Below, one piece after another: positions 16,754-25,754 of a stretch of 64,000 nucleotides of DNA; positions within the stretch are counted from its first letter, which is position 1, and each line of letters begins with the position of its first letter. Under the pieces are notes generated by a model, which did not search any database, was not told where the DNA came from, and worked only from the letters and a program-made list of their open reading frames with translations. The DNA comes from Betaproteobacteria bacterium. GTDB lineage: Bacteria; Pseudomonadota; Gammaproteobacteria; Burkholderiales; Burkholderiaceae_C. Location of the stretch: NCBI GenBank assembly GCA_016868355.1, contig VGHB01000008.1, positions 1 to 64,000 of the forward strand, read 5' to 3'. The position numbers and the translations under genes were made by a program.

Positions 16754-18127
16754 ATGAATGTCGTCTCCATTGGTTTGAACCACCACTCGGCGCCCCTGGA
16801 TGTCCGCAGTCGATTCGCCGTGACCCAGGACGCCCTGGGCGACCACCTGCGGGCCTTGAGGGCCCACTTGGAATCGCAGGCCGGCGAAGCGGCCATTCTG
16901 TCCACCTGCAACCGCACCGAGCTGTACGTGGCCACCCACGGCGGCACGATGCGCGACATGTGTCATGCGGGCATGAGCTGGTTGGCGGGGCAGGGCGGCA
17001 TGCCCGGCGCCGCGCTCAACGACCACCTTTATGTGCGTGAGGGCGGCGAAACCGCGCGTCACGCTTTTCGCGTGGCCAGTGGGCTGGATTCGATGGTGAT
17101 TGGCGAGCCGCAGATCCTGGGCCAGATGAAGGCCGCTGTGCGCCACGCCGGCGAGGCGGGCACCCTGGGCAGCACCTTGCACCAGCTGTTCCAGCGCAGC
17201 TTCTCGGTAGCCAAGGCCGTGCGCAGCCGCACCGAGATCGGCGCTCATTCGGTCAGCATGGCCGCGGCCGTGGTGAAGCTGGCCGACCAGCTGTTCGAGG
17301 ATTTCAGCAAGCTCCGGGTTTTGTTTGTGGGTGCGGGCGAAATGATGGAGCTGGTGGCTACCCATGTGGCCGCGCGGCAGCCCGCAGCCATGGTGGTGGC
17401 TAACCGCAGCGCTGACCGCGCGGCGCGCTTGGTGTCGCGCACGGGGGCCACGCCCATACCCCTGTTCACCATGCCGGCCCGATTGGGTGAGTTCGACCTC
17501 GTGGTGTCGTGCACCGCCAGCGCCTTGCCGCTGATTGGCCTGGGCGCGGTGGAGCGGGCATTGGTGCAGCGCCGCCGCCGCCCGATGTTGATGGTGGACC
17601 TGGCCGTACCGCGCGACATCGAGCCCGAAGTGGCTCGGCTGTCGGATGTGTACCTGTACACCGTGGACGACCTCGCCGGCATCGTGCGCGAGGGCTCGTC
17701 GAGCCGGCAGGCCGCCATTGAGCAGGCCGAGAACATCATCGACGACGGCGTGCGCAGCTTTGAACACTGGATGCAGCAGCGGCGCAGCGTGCCCTTGATC
17801 CAGGCGCTGCAGCACCGGGCTGAGCACTGGGCCGAAATCGAGATGGGACGCGCGCGCCGGCGTTTGGCGCGCGGCCAGGATGTGGAAGCGGTGCTGCAGG
17901 CCCTCACACGCGGCCTGACGGGCAAGTTGATGCACGGCGCCCTGCACGAGATCCACGCCAGCAACGACGCCCAGCGCCGCGCCACGGCCGACACCATGGC
18001 CCGCCTATTCGGATTGCCCGGTGCTCCTGCGCGGCGTTCTACCCCAACGGCGCGTGATGCCTGTCCCCACAAGCAGGACACCACCGTCACTCCCCTTCGT
18101 TCCCTTAGGCCCAAGGAGGCACCATGA
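16754..18127 (+). CDS. hemA: Glutamyl-tRNA reductase (C5 pathway)
   Basis: 457-aa NADPH-dependent glutamyl-tRNA reductase, the first committed step to 5-aminolevulinate from Glu-tRNA. The start GLNHHSAPLDVRSRFAV, the catalytic Cys in ILSTCNRTELY (about residue 52), VIGEPQILGQMK, and the NADPH-binding VLFVGAGEMMEL are all present. ATG 16754 gives the family N-terminus; a TTG two codons upstream is possible. The C-terminal ~40 residues (Arg/Thr/Pro-rich) go beyond the usual end of the dimerisation domain. It leads the plus-strand operon, and crtE starts within its stop (ATGA). Most bacteria have hemA elsewhere, so this is likely a phototrophy-dedicated copy (inference). Confidence 0.93.
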   Translation: MNVVSIGLNHHSAPLDVRSRFAVTQDALGDHLRALRAHLESQAGEAAILSTCNRTELYVATHGGTMRDMCHAGMSWLAGQGGMPGAALNDHLYVREGGETARHAFRVASGLDSMVIGEPQILGQMKAAVRHAGEAGTLGSTLHQLFQRSFSVAKAVRSRTEIGAHSVSMAAAVVKLADQLFEDFSKLRVLFVGAGEMMELVATHVAARQPAAMVVANRSADRAARLVSRTGATPIPLFTMPARLGEFDLVVSCTASALPLIGLGAVERALVQRRRRPMLMVDLAVPRDIEPEVARLSDVYLYTVDDLAGIVREGSSSRQAAIEQAENIIDDGVRSFEHWMQQRRSVPLIQALQHRAEHWAEIEMGRARRRLARGQDVEAVLQALTRGLTGKLMHGALHEIHASNDAQRRATADTMARLFGLPGAPARRSTPTARDACPHKQDTTVTPLRSLRPKEAP

Positions 18128-19005
18128 GCCTTTTGATGCGCATCGAGTCGGCGTTGGAAAACGCGCTGGCCCACAGCAGTGGGCCCGGCTGTCCGCCGCG
18201 CTTGGTCTCGGCAGTGCGGCATGCGGTGTTCCCGGGTGGAGCACGCATCCGCCCGCAACTGTGCTTGGCCGTAGCCATGGCCTGCGGTGATGAAGACCCT
18301 GATTTGGCCAACGCTGCAGCGGTGGCCATCGAGCTGCTGCACTGCGCTTCTCTGGTCCACGACGACTTACCCTGTTTCGATGACGCTGATTTGCGCCGTG
18401 GCCAGCCCACGGTGCACAAGGCCTGGGGTGAACGCCTGGCGGTCTTGAGCGGTGATGCCCTTATCGTGATGGCCTTCGAGGTGATCGGCCGTGCTGGTTC
18501 TGCGCGTCCGCGCCGCATGGCCCAGGTGTTGTCTGCCGTGGCGGCGGGGGTGGGCATGCCTTCGGGCATCGTCGCTGGCCAAGCTTGGGAGTGTGAGCCC
18601 AGGGCTGACTTGCGCGACTACCAGCGGGCCAAGACGGGGGCGCTGTTCACCGCGGCTACGATGTGCGGAGCCTTGTCCTGCGGCGTGGCCGCCGAGCCCT
18701 GGCGCGCTTTTGGTGACGCCCTCGGCGAGGCCTATCAGGTGGCCGACGACATACGCGACGTGGCGGGCGACCCTGCACTACTGGGCAAGCCGGTTGGCCA
18801 GGACGCCGAGCATCACCGCCCCAGCTGCGCGGCCGAATTGGGCCTCGACGGTGCTGTGCGCTATTTCGAAGACCTGGTGCGGCGCGCGCAAGCAGCGGTA
18901 CCGGCCTGCGACGGTGCAGGTTTGTTGCGCCACTTGGTGCGACAGGAATCCCTGCGACTGGTGCCTCAGGAACTGGTGCCCGACATCGTGCGCGCCGTGG
19001 CCTAA
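18124..19005 (+). CDS. crtE: Geranylgeranyl diphosphate synthase
   Basis: 293-aa trans-prenyl diphosphate synthase making GGPP for carotenoids and for the bacteriochlorophyll tail. The first Asp-rich motif DDLPCFDD starts at about residue 80 with RRGQPTVHK after it, and the second (DDIRDVAGD) is near residue 208. GGARIRPQL near residue 39 binds diphosphate. The ATG overlaps the hemA stop by 4 nt, so it is coupled to it, and crtF follows after 10 nt. An FPP synthase (IspA) is the main alternative on sequence alone; the position between hemA and crtF in this cluster supports CrtE. Confidence 0.9.
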   Translation: MSLLMRIESALENALAHSSGPGCPPRLVSAVRHAVFPGGARIRPQLCLAVAMACGDEDPDLANAAAVAIELLHCASLVHDDLPCFDDADLRRGQPTVHKAWGERLAVLSGDALIVMAFEVIGRAGSARPRRMAQVLSAVAAGVGMPSGIVAGQAWECEPRADLRDYQRAKTGALFTAATMCGALSCGVAAEPWRAFGDALGEAYQVADDIRDVAGDPALLGKPVGQDAEHHRPSCAAELGLDGAVRYFEDLVRRAQAAVPACDGAGLLRHLVRQESLRLVPQELVPDIVRAVA

Positions 19006-19015
19006 AGGCGCGTCC

Positions 19016-20185
19016 ATGCGGCCTTTGAGTTCATCGAGTACCCGGCAAGATTGGGCTGCGCCCGTGTCCACCACCTGGCATGACCGGTGGCTGGATTGGC
19101 GCGATGCGCGCTTGGTGCACCCCTGGTTTCGGCGTTGGGCTATGGCCTGGCGCTGGCCGCGTGCCTTGGTTCGGCGCCGCGCACGTTCGCTCTTCGACCT
19201 GATGGCGGGTTTCGTCTATAGCCAAACCCTGCTGGCCTGTGTGCGCTTGCGTCTGTTTGAACAGTTGTCGTCCGGGCCTCAGACGCTGCCACGCCTGGCG
19301 GCCTTGACCGGTGTGCCCGAGGCCGGCTTGGAGCGCTTGCTGAATGCAGCTTGTTCGCTGCAATTGCTTCAGCGGCGTGACACCGGCGCTTATGGCTTAG
19401 GCGTCTTGGGTGCTCCGCTGGTAGGCGACCCGGGCATTGCCGCCATGGTGGAACACCATGCCCTTCTCTACGACGACCTGCGCGACCCGGTGGCCTTGCT
19501 CAAGGCCGAGGTGCCCACCGGGCGCATGGCCTCTTACTGGGTCTACGCCAACACGGCGCAGCCCGGCGGGCTCAGCGACGAGGATGTGGCCGCCTACTCG
19601 GCGCTGATGTCGGCCACGCAGCCCATGATCATCGAGGAAGTGCTGCAGGCAGTAGACCTACGGCTCCACCGGTGCCTCTTGGACGTGGGCGGCGGCGAGG
19701 GCCGCTTTGTGCAACAGGCTGCTTTGCATGCGCCGGGCCTACAGCTCATGTTGTTCGACCTGCCCGCCGTGGCCGAGCGGGCACGCGAACGCCTAACTCG
19801 TGCCGGTCTGGGGCGGCGCTGCACGGTGCACGGTGGCGACTTTGTTCGAGATGGCCTGCCCACCGGGGCTGACATCGTGTCCCTGATCCGCGTTGCCTTC
19901 GACCACCCCGATGAGCGGGTGCTGGCAGTGCTGCGTGCGGTGCACACCGCTTTGCCGCCCGGCGGTACGGTGGTGCTGGCCGAGCCCATGTCGGGCACAC
20001 CAGGGGCAGAACCCATGGGGGAGGCCTATTTCGGCTTCTACCTGACGGCCATGGGCCGAGGGCGCCCGCGGACACCCGAGCACCTAGGCCGACTCTTGGC
20101 GGCGGCGGGTTTTGGGGCAGTGCAGCTGATGCCCACCCGGCTGCCCCTGCAGACCCGAGTCATGGTGGCCACCAAAACAGCGTGA
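19016..20185 (+). CDS. crtF: Hydroxyneurosporene O-methyltransferase
   Basis: 389-aa SAM-dependent methyltransferase that makes the 1-methoxy group of spheroidene-series carotenoids. A winged-helix-like dimerisation region (FEQLSSGPQTLPRLAALTGV) precedes the SAM-binding motif LLDVGGGEGRFV (about residues 220-231) and a downstream DLPAVAERAR. The frame is open back into crtE (to 18491), but ATG 19016, 10 nt after the crtE stop, is the sensible start. It is followed by a 44-bp gap with the bchC promoter. Confidence 0.92.
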   Translation: MRPLSSSSTRQDWAAPVSTTWHDRWLDWRDARLVHPWFRRWAMAWRWPRALVRRRARSLFDLMAGFVYSQTLLACVRLRLFEQLSSGPQTLPRLAALTGVPEAGLERLLNAACSLQLLQRRDTGAYGLGVLGAPLVGDPGIAAMVEHHALLYDDLRDPVALLKAEVPTGRMASYWVYANTAQPGGLSDEDVAAYSALMSATQPMIIEEVLQAVDLRLHRCLLDVGGGEGRFVQQAALHAPGLQLMLFDLPAVAERARERLTRAGLGRRCTVHGGDFVRDGLPTGADIVSLIRVAFDHPDERVLAVLRAVHTALPPGGTVVLAEPMSGTPGAEPMGEAYFGFYLTAMGRGRPRTPEHLGRLLAAAGFGAVQLMPTRLPLQTRVMVATKTA

Positions 20186-20191
20186 ATCAGA

Positions 20192-20232
20192 CGTAAACAA
20201 GAGTTGACATTGCTTAAAGTAAGCTTAGGATG
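20192..20232 (+). promoter_or_regulatory. bchC promoter with PpsR-type palindrome
   Basis: CGTAAACAAGAGTTGACA (20192-20209) is one base from TGT-N12-ACA. Its right arm is a perfect -35 TTGACA (20204-20209), with TAGGAT at 20226-20231 after 16 bp as a possible -10. If so, transcription would start at about 20238, beside the second in-frame ATG (20239). AGGA in the same spot could instead be the SD for that ATG. PpsR sites before bchC are established in Rhodobacter. Confidence 0.65.
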
Positions 20233-21204
20233 ACGCGTATGGATGCCGATCTGAGCACGCTTGCCGTTGTCATCGAACGGCCTGAACACCTGCGGTTGAG
20301 CCGCCTGGCCCTGCAGGCGCCGGGGCCCGCTGACTTGGTGGTGGACATGCAGTGGAGCGGCATCAGTACCGGTACCGAGCGCTTGTTTTGGACCGGCAAG
20401 ATGCCCCCGTTCCCGGGCATGGGCTACCCCCTGGTGCCGGGTTATGAGTCCGTGGGCCGCGTGGTGGAAGCTGGCCGCCAAGCCGACTACAAGATCGGCG
20501 AACGCGTATTCGTCCCTGGCGCGAACTGCTACGAAGGAGCCCGCGGCCTTTTCGGCGGCTCGGCTTCGCGGGTGGTGGTGCCAGCCGCACGGGTGTTCCC
20601 CCTGCCGGAATCCCTGGGTGAAGAGGCGGTGTTGTTGGCCTTGGCGGCCACTGCATACCACTCAGTGGCCGGTGGCGGGCGGGGCTTGCCGCACGACCCC
20701 CCCGACCTGATCGTGGGGCACGGGGTGTTGGGTCGCCTGTTGGCGCGTTTGGCCGTGGCCGCGGGTGGCGCTGCCCCCACGGTGTGGGAAACCCAAGCGA
20801 TACGCCAGGGCGGTGCCCAGGGCTATCAGGTCGTGCACCCAGACGAAGACCCACGACGTGACTACAAGGCCATCTATGACGTCAGCGGTGACCCCAAGCT
20901 GCTGGACACCCTGATTTCGCGCTTGGCGCCTGGGGGCGAGGTGGTGTTGGCCGGCTTTTACCACGAGCCCTTGTCTTTCCAGTTTCCCCCGGCCTTCATG
21001 AAGGAGGCCCGCATCCGTGCTGCAGCCGAGTGGCAACGCCCGGACATGCTGGCGGTGCAGGCCCTGCTGGCCAGCGGCCGGCTCTGCCTGGATGGCTTGG
21101 TCACTCACCGTGAACGGGTAGACCACGCCGAGAACGCATACCGGACTGCCTTCGGCGATCCGGCCTGTTTGAAGATGATCCTTGACTGGAGTGCCGCCGC
21201 ATGA
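20230..21204 (+). CDS. bchC: 3-hydroxyethyl bacteriochlorophyllide dehydrogenase
   Basis: BchC, 324 aa, oxidises the C3 hydroxyethyl group to acetyl late in bacteriochlorophyll a synthesis. It is a zinc-free-looking member of the medium-chain dehydrogenase family: [15 protein letters not shown] and [13 protein letters not shown] in the catalytic part, and the nucleotide-binding [15 protein letters not shown] around residues 159-173. ATG 20230 or ATG 20239 may be the start; the latter has AGGA 8 nt upstream and fits the promoter better. The stop overlaps bchX (ATGA). It opens the bchC-X-Y-Z-puf-crtADC stretch. Confidence 0.93.
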   Translation: MTRMDADLSTLAVVIERPEHLRLSRLALQAPGPADLVVDMQWSGISTGTERLFWTGKMPPFPGMGYPLVPGYESVGRVVEAGRQADYKIGERVFVPGANCYEGARGLFGGSASRVVVPAARVFPLPESLGEEAVLLALAATAYHSVAGGGRGLPHDPPDLIVGHGVLGRLLARLAVAAGGAAPTVWETQAIRQGGAQGYQVVHPDEDPRRDYKAIYDVSGDPKLLDTLISRLAPGGEVVLAGFYHEPLSFQFPPAFMKEARIRAAAEWQRPDMLAVQALLASGRLCLDGLVTHRERVDHAENAYRTAFGDPACLKMILDWSAAA

Positions 21205-22223
21205 GCAGCAACACCGCCATCCCGGCGACCGCGCCGGTTCAACTGATGCTTAACCGGCAACAGTTGCGTGCTGAAGCGGCATTGGAGCCGCCGGCCGTGC
21301 ACACCGGCGAGGTGAAGAAGGAAACCCAGATCATTGCCATCTATGGCAAGGGTGGTATCGGCAAGAGCTTCACTCTGGCCAACCTCAGCTACATGATGGC
21401 GCAGCAGGGCAAGAAAGTCCTGCTCATCGGCTGCGACCCCAAGAGCGACACCACATCGCTGCTCTTTGGAGGCAAGGCCACCCCCACCATCATCGAGACC
21501 TCATCCAAGAAGAAGCTTGCGGGCGAGACGGTATCCATCGGCGATGTGTGCTTCAAGCGCGACGGCGTCTTTGCCATGGAACTCGGTGGTCCTGAGGTGG
21601 GCCGAGGCTGTGGTGGGCGGGGCATCATCCACGGCTTCGAGACCCTGGAAAAGTTGGGCTTCCACGATTGGGGCTTCGACTATGTACTGCTCGACTTCTT
21701 GGGCGATGTGGTGTGTGGTGGCTTTGGCCTTCCCATTGCCCGCGATATGTGCCAGAAGGTGATCGTGGTCGGATCCAACGACCTGCAGTCGCTGTATGTG
21801 GCTAACAATGTGTGCTCAGCGGTCGAGTACTTCCGCAAGCTCGGCGGCAATGTGGGTGTGGCCGGCATGGTCATCAACAAGGATGACGGCACTGGCGAGG
21901 CGCAGGCCTTTGCGAAGAACGCGGGTATTCCGGTGCTGGCCTCTATTCCGGCGCACGAAGATATCCGCCGCAAGAGCGCAGCCTACGAAATCATCGGCAA
22001 GCCCGATGGCCAGTGGGGCCCTCTGTTCGCAGAACTGGCCACCAATGTGGCCGTGGCGCCGCCGCAGCGGCCCAAGCCCCAAACCCAGGATGCGCTCCTG
22101 GGCCTGTTCTCCTCCGATACGGTGGGGCGTAACGTGGTGCTCGAGCCGGCCACCACATTCGACATGATGGGCCGCGAAGAAGTGGCTCGGCCTTCATTGG
22201 AAGTGGTGTACGACAACGCTTGA
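21201..22223 (+). CDS. bchX: Chlorophyllide reductase iron protein
   Basis: BchX, 340 aa, the NifH-like ATP-dependent reductase component of chlorophyllide a reductase (COR), which reduces ring B. The P-loop YGKGGIGKS is at about 48-56, with FeS-ligand cysteines in RGCGGRG (C137) and GDVVCGGFG (C172), as in NifH/BchL. The N-terminal extension before the P-loop is typical of BchX. Coupled to bchC by ATGA; bchY follows. Confidence 0.95.
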   Translation: MSSNTAIPATAPVQLMLNRQQLRAEAALEPPAVHTGEVKKETQIIAIYGKGGIGKSFTLANLSYMMAQQGKKVLLIGCDPKSDTTSLLFGGKATPTIIETSSKKKLAGETVSIGDVCFKRDGVFAMELGGPEVGRGCGGRGIIHGFETLEKLGFHDWGFDYVLLDFLGDVVCGGFGLPIARDMCQKVIVVGSNDLQSLYVANNVCSAVEYFRKLGGNVGVAGMVINKDDGTGEAQAFAKNAGIPVLASIPAHEDIRRKSAAYEIIGKPDGQWGPLFAELATNVAVAPPQRPKPQTQDALLGLFSSDTVGRNVVLEPATTFDMMGREEVARPSLEVVYDNA

Positions 22224-22255
22224 GCGTTGCACCTGCCCCAACACCCAGCGCTGCC

Positions 22256-23809
22256 ATGAACGCACCCCACGAACCCGTGAATCGAATGGCCACCGAACAG
22301 GATGGCTTGGGCTGCCATTCAGGCGCTGAGAAGATGAAGGCGGCCGCACAGGCCTCGGGAAAGTCTGAGGTGCTGCAGCAGTATGCCCGTGACTACCCCA
22401 TGCCTGAGGGCGCGGGCCCGCATGATCAACCCCAAAGCATGTGCCCAGCCTTCGGATCGCTGCGAGTGGGCTTGCGCATGCGACGCACCGCCACCATCTT
22501 GTCAGGCTCGGCCTGCTGTGTGTACGGCCTGACCTTCACCTCGCACTTCTACGGCGCGCGCCGCAGCGTGGGCTATGTGCCCTTCAACAGCGAAACGCTG
22601 GTTACCGGCAAGTTGTTTGAGGATATCCGCGAAGCGGTGCATGCCCAGGCCGACCCGGAAAAGGTTGACGCAGTGGTGATCATCAACCTGTGCGTGCCCA
22701 CTGCCAGCGGTGTGCCTTTGCAACTGCTGCCCGCAGAAATCAACGGTGTTCGCATCATCGGCATTGATGTTCCGGGATTTGGTGTGCCCACCCATGCCGA
22801 AGCCAAGGATGTGTTGGCCGGTGCCATGCTTCGCTACGCGCGCGCCGAAGCACAGGCCGGTCCAGTGGCCGCGCCGCGCCAAGCCCGCCCGCAACTGCCG
22901 GCGATTACCTTGCTCGGCGAAATGTTCCCAGCCGATCCGGTGGGCATTGGCATGATGCTGCAGCCGATGAACCTGGCAGTGGGCACGGTGGTACCCACGC
23001 GCGAGTGGCGCGAGCTCTACACCGCGCTGGACTGCGAGGCTGTTGCCGCCATACACCCCTTTTACACCGCCAGCGTGCGCGAATTCGATGCCGCTGGCCG
23101 TACGGTGCTTGGCTCTGCCCCGGTGGGCGTGGAAGGTACCGAGGCCTGGCTGCAGGCCATTGGGACCGCCTGCAATGTGTCGCAGGCGCAGATCGACACC
23201 GCCAAGAACCGATTCCTTCCCATGATCCGCAGCGTGCTGGCTGCTGCGCCCATCAAGGGCCGAATCACCGTCAGCGGCTATGAGGGCTCGGAACTGCTGG
23301 TAGCCCGGCTGTTGATCGAAAGCGGAGCCCAGGTGCCCTATGTGGGCACAGCTTGCCCCAAAACACCCTGGAGCGCGCACGACTTGGCTTGGCTGCAGGC
23401 CCGCGGCGTGCAGGTCCAGTACCGCGCCAGCCTCGAACAAGATGTGGCTGCGATACGCGAGTTCCGACCCGATTTGGCCATCGGCACCACGCCTGTGGTC
23501 CAGGCTGCCAAGGAAGCTGCCATCCCCTCCCTGTACTTCACCAACCTGATTTCAGCGCGCCCGCTGATGGGCCCGGCCGGCGCTGGCTCCCTGGCGCAGG
23601 TGATCAATGCCGCGCTAGCCAACAAGGGCCGCTTTGACCGCATGCGCGGCTTCTTTGAAGGTGTTGGCACCGCGCACGCCGCCGGCGTGTGGGAATCGGG
23701 AGATGGCGCAGCCGGTGTTCCGCAGGACCGCCCCGAGTTCAAGGCAGAGACACGCCGACAGGTCATCAAGATCATGAAGCGCCGCAAGGCCGAGGAGATG
23801 TTGCCTTGA
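22256..23809 (+). CDS. bchY: Chlorophyllide reductase subunit Y
   Basis: BchY, 517 aa, NifD-like catalytic subunit of COR together with BchZ. Cysteines for the intersubunit FeS cluster are seen in DGLGCHSGAE, QSMCPAFGSL and SGSACCVYGLTF near the N-terminus, then VIINLCVPTASGVPLQLL. Start chosen at ATG 22256 (MNAPHEP), 32 nt after the bchX stop; a TTG at 22220 overlapping that stop is also possible. Ends in a basic tail (KIMKRRKAEEML). An 87-bp gap separates it from bchZ, the longest within this bch run. Confidence 0.94.
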   Translation: MNAPHEPVNRMATEQDGLGCHSGAEKMKAAAQASGKSEVLQQYARDYPMPEGAGPHDQPQSMCPAFGSLRVGLRMRRTATILSGSACCVYGLTFTSHFYGARRSVGYVPFNSETLVTGKLFEDIREAVHAQADPEKVDAVVIINLCVPTASGVPLQLLPAEINGVRIIGIDVPGFGVPTHAEAKDVLAGAMLRYARAEAQAGPVAAPRQARPQLPAITLLGEMFPADPVGIGMMLQPMNLAVGTVVPTREWRELYTALDCEAVAAIHPFYTASVREFDAAGRTVLGSAPVGVEGTEAWLQAIGTACNVSQAQIDTAKNRFLPMIRSVLAAAPIKGRITVSGYEGSELLVARLLIESGAQVPYVGTACPKTPWSAHDLAWLQARGVQVQYRASLEQDVAAIREFRPDLAIGTTPVVQAAKEAAIPSLYFTNLISARPLMGPAGAGSLAQVINAALANKGRFDRMRGFFEGVGTAHAAGVWESGDGAAGVPQDRPEFKAETRRQVIKIMKRRKAEEMLP

Positions 23810-23896
23810 GCTCGGTGTCAAGCTTATGTGTGTACCGTTTAACGGGTCAGCTGGGCGGGCCTGGCGTGCCGTTCAAGCTGTTGGGTGAGCACTGAG

Positions 23897-25444
23897 ATGC
23901 TGATACTCGACCACGATCGCGCCGGAGGCTACTGGGGAGCGGTGTATGTGTTTACCGCCATCAAGGGCCTGCAGGTGGTGATCGACGGCCCGGTGGGCTG
24001 CGAGAACCTTCCGGTGACCAGCGTGCTGCACTACAGCGATGCGCTGCCGCCGCATGAGTTGCCCATCGTGGTGACGGGGCTGGCTGAAGAGCAGTTGGGG
24101 CGCGAAGGAACCGAAGGCTCGATGAAGCGCGCTCACGCCGTGCTCGACCCCGACTTACCAGCGGTGGTGGTCACTGGCTCGATCGCCGAAATGATCGGCG
24201 GTGGCGTCACGCCCGAAGGCACAACCATCCAGCGCTTCTTGCCCCGTACCATCGATGAAGACCAATGGCAGTGCGCCAACCGCGCCATGCTGTGGCTGTG
24301 GCAACAGTACGGCTTACGCCACATTTCGGCGCGCGTCCCGCTGGCCGGGCGGCCTGCTGGCGAAAAGCCACGCGTGAATATCATTGGCCCGGCCTACGGG
24401 ACCTTCAACTGCCCCAGTGACCTGGCTGAAATTCGCCGCCTGGTGCAAGGCATTGGCGCCGAGGTGAACATGGCTTTTCCGCTGGGCAGCCACCTAGCCG
24501 ATGTGGCCGAACTGACCAACGCCGATGTGAACATCTGCCTGTATCGCGAGTTCGGCCGGGCCCTGTGCGAGGCGCTGGAGCGACCCTACCTGCAAGCGCC
24601 CATTGGTCTGCACAGCACCACGGCCTTCCTGCGCGAGCTCGGCACCTTGCTGGGCTTGAACCCCGAGCCCTTCATCGAGCGCGAGAAGCACACCACCATC
24701 AAGCCTTTGTGGGACCTATGGCGATCGGTCACGCAAGACTTCTTCAGCACGGCCAGCTTTGGTGTTGTGGCTGGTGAAACCTATGCGCGTGGCCTGCGCC
24801 ACTTCCTCGAAGATGAAATGGGCCTGCCCTGTCACTTCGCGGTGTCGAGACGGGCCGGCGAAAAAACCGACAACGCCAACATCCGCCGCCTGATCCACGA
24901 GAAGGCGCCGCTGATCGTCTTTGGTAGCTTCAACGAGCGGATGTACCTGGCTGAGACCGGGCAGAAGGGGCCGATGAAGGCCGCCTACATACCGGCCTCC
25001 TTCCCCGGGCCGATCATCCGTCGCCACACCGGTACTCCCTTCATGGGCTATGCCGGCGCTACCTACCTCGTGCAGGAGGTTTGCAACGCACTGTTTGACG
25101 CGCTGTTCCACATCCTGCCCCTGGCCACGGAAATGGACCAGGTGCAGGCCACGCCCGCACGCGGCATCAGCGGAAGTGACTCCGTTTTGACTTGGGATGA
25201 ACAGGCCCAAGACGCCCTACGCGAATGGGTGCAGTTGCAGCCGGTGCTGGTGCAGATTTCCGCAGCCAAGGGGTTGCGCGACAAGGCCGAGCAACTGGCG
25301 CAGCGCGGCGGCGCCGACCGGGTGAGCCTGCAGCAGGTGCGCCAGGCCTTGGGCCAAACGGCCCGAGCCACAGCGGTGGCTACCCCTTCCGCAAAGAAAC
25401 CCATGGGCGGTAGAGCCACCGCCCGCCAGGAGATACCGGCATGA
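23897..25444 (+). CDS. bchZ: Chlorophyllide reductase subunit Z
   Basis: BchZ, 515 aa, NifK-like partner of BchY. ATG 23897 gives the highly conserved start [19 protein letters not shown]; a GTG at 23885 is in frame too. A cluster-ligand Cys lies in [12 protein letters not shown] (about residue 35). The C-terminal ~90 residues form the helical PCP-reductase-like domain ([26 protein letters not shown]). The stop overlaps the ATG of the 41-aa ORF (ATGA), preceded by a strong SD inside bchZ. Confidence 0.94.
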   Translation: MLILDHDRAGGYWGAVYVFTAIKGLQVVIDGPVGCENLPVTSVLHYSDALPPHELPIVVTGLAEEQLGREGTEGSMKRAHAVLDPDLPAVVVTGSIAEMIGGGVTPEGTTIQRFLPRTIDEDQWQCANRAMLWLWQQYGLRHISARVPLAGRPAGEKPRVNIIGPAYGTFNCPSDLAEIRRLVQGIGAEVNMAFPLGSHLADVAELTNADVNICLYREFGRALCEALERPYLQAPIGLHSTTAFLRELGTLLGLNPEPFIEREKHTTIKPLWDLWRSVTQDFFSTASFGVVAGETYARGLRHFLEDEMGLPCHFAVSRRAGEKTDNANIRRLIHEKAPLIVFGSFNERMYLAETGQKGPMKAAYIPASFPGPIIRRHTGTPFMGYAGATYLVQEVCNALFDALFHILPLATEMDQVQATPARGISGSDSVLTWDEQAQDALREWVQLQPVLVQISAAKGLRDKAEQLAQRGGADRVSLQQVRQALGQTARATAVATPSAKKPMGGRATARQEIPA

Positions 25445-25566
25445 AGCAAGCATGTCCAGTAACAGAACACGTCCAAGCAGTTCGGACTCCCGACGTCGCG
25501 GCATTCGGCCGTGGCTTCCCGTGCTGCGCGGGTTTCGCAGGCGAACGGCCGCAAGGTCGCAATTGA
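25441..25566 (+). CDS. 41-aa ORF coupled to bchZ, preceding pufB
   Basis: Short frame encoding a 41-residue peptide (starts [12 protein letters not shown], contains PCCAG, ends RPQGRN). I do not recognise it. AGGAGA at 25428-25433 lies 7 nt before the ATG, the ATG overlaps the bchZ stop, and its own stop (25564-25566) overlaps the pufB SD GAGGAG (25565-25570). That arrangement suggests it is translated and couples bchZ to pufB. In Rhodobacter this place is held by pufQ, but the peptide lacks a membrane segment and is not PufQ-like. It could be a leader peptide, a decayed gene or a spurious frame. Confidence 0.45.
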   Translation: MKQACPVTEHVQAVRTPDVAAFGRGFPCCAGFAGERPQGRN

Positions 25567-25577
25567 GGAGCATCTCG

Positions 25578-25724
25578 ATGGCTGAACGGAGAACTTCAAT
25601 CTCTGGCCTGAACGATGACGAGGCCCAGGAGTTTCATTCTTACTGGGTGCAAGGATTTGTGGGATTTACGGCTGTGGCCGTGGTCGCACACCTGCTCGTC
25701 TGGATCTGGCGTCCCTGGCTCTGA
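25578..25724 (+). CDS. pufB: LH1 light-harvesting beta polypeptide
   Basis: 48-aa LH1 beta chain. The cytoplasmic N-terminus ([10 protein letters not shown]) is followed by one membrane span and the terminal WIWRPWL. His20 (the conserved -18 His) and His38 (the bacteriochlorophyll ligand, VAHLLVW) are present. The ATG is preceded by GAGGAG 7 nt away; the frame is open upstream to 25452, but that part is not LH-like. Encodes one half of the LH1 ring subunit that surrounds the reaction centre. Confidence 0.95.
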   Translation: MAERRTSISGLNDDEAQEFHSYWVQGFVGFTAVAVVAHLLVWIWRPWL

Positions 25725-25754
25725 TAGCCCATTGGTCACCTGTCAGGAGGATCT

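Noticed and set aside
16685-17956. Long open frame antisense to hemA (about 423 codons)
   Set aside because: High-GC shadow of hemA; composition is His/Gln/Arg-rich with no domain, while the plus-strand protein is a clear glutamyl-tRNA reductase.
16754-18127. ALA synthase (the other enzyme called HemA)
   Set aside because: Sequence has the glutamyl-tRNA reductase Cys motif STCNRTEL and an NADPH fold, not a PLP-lysine enzyme.
25452-25577. N-terminally extended PufB from ATG 25452
   Set aside because: The extension is Arg/Ser-rich with no SD, while ATG 25578 has GAGGAG and gives a normal 48-aa beta chain.
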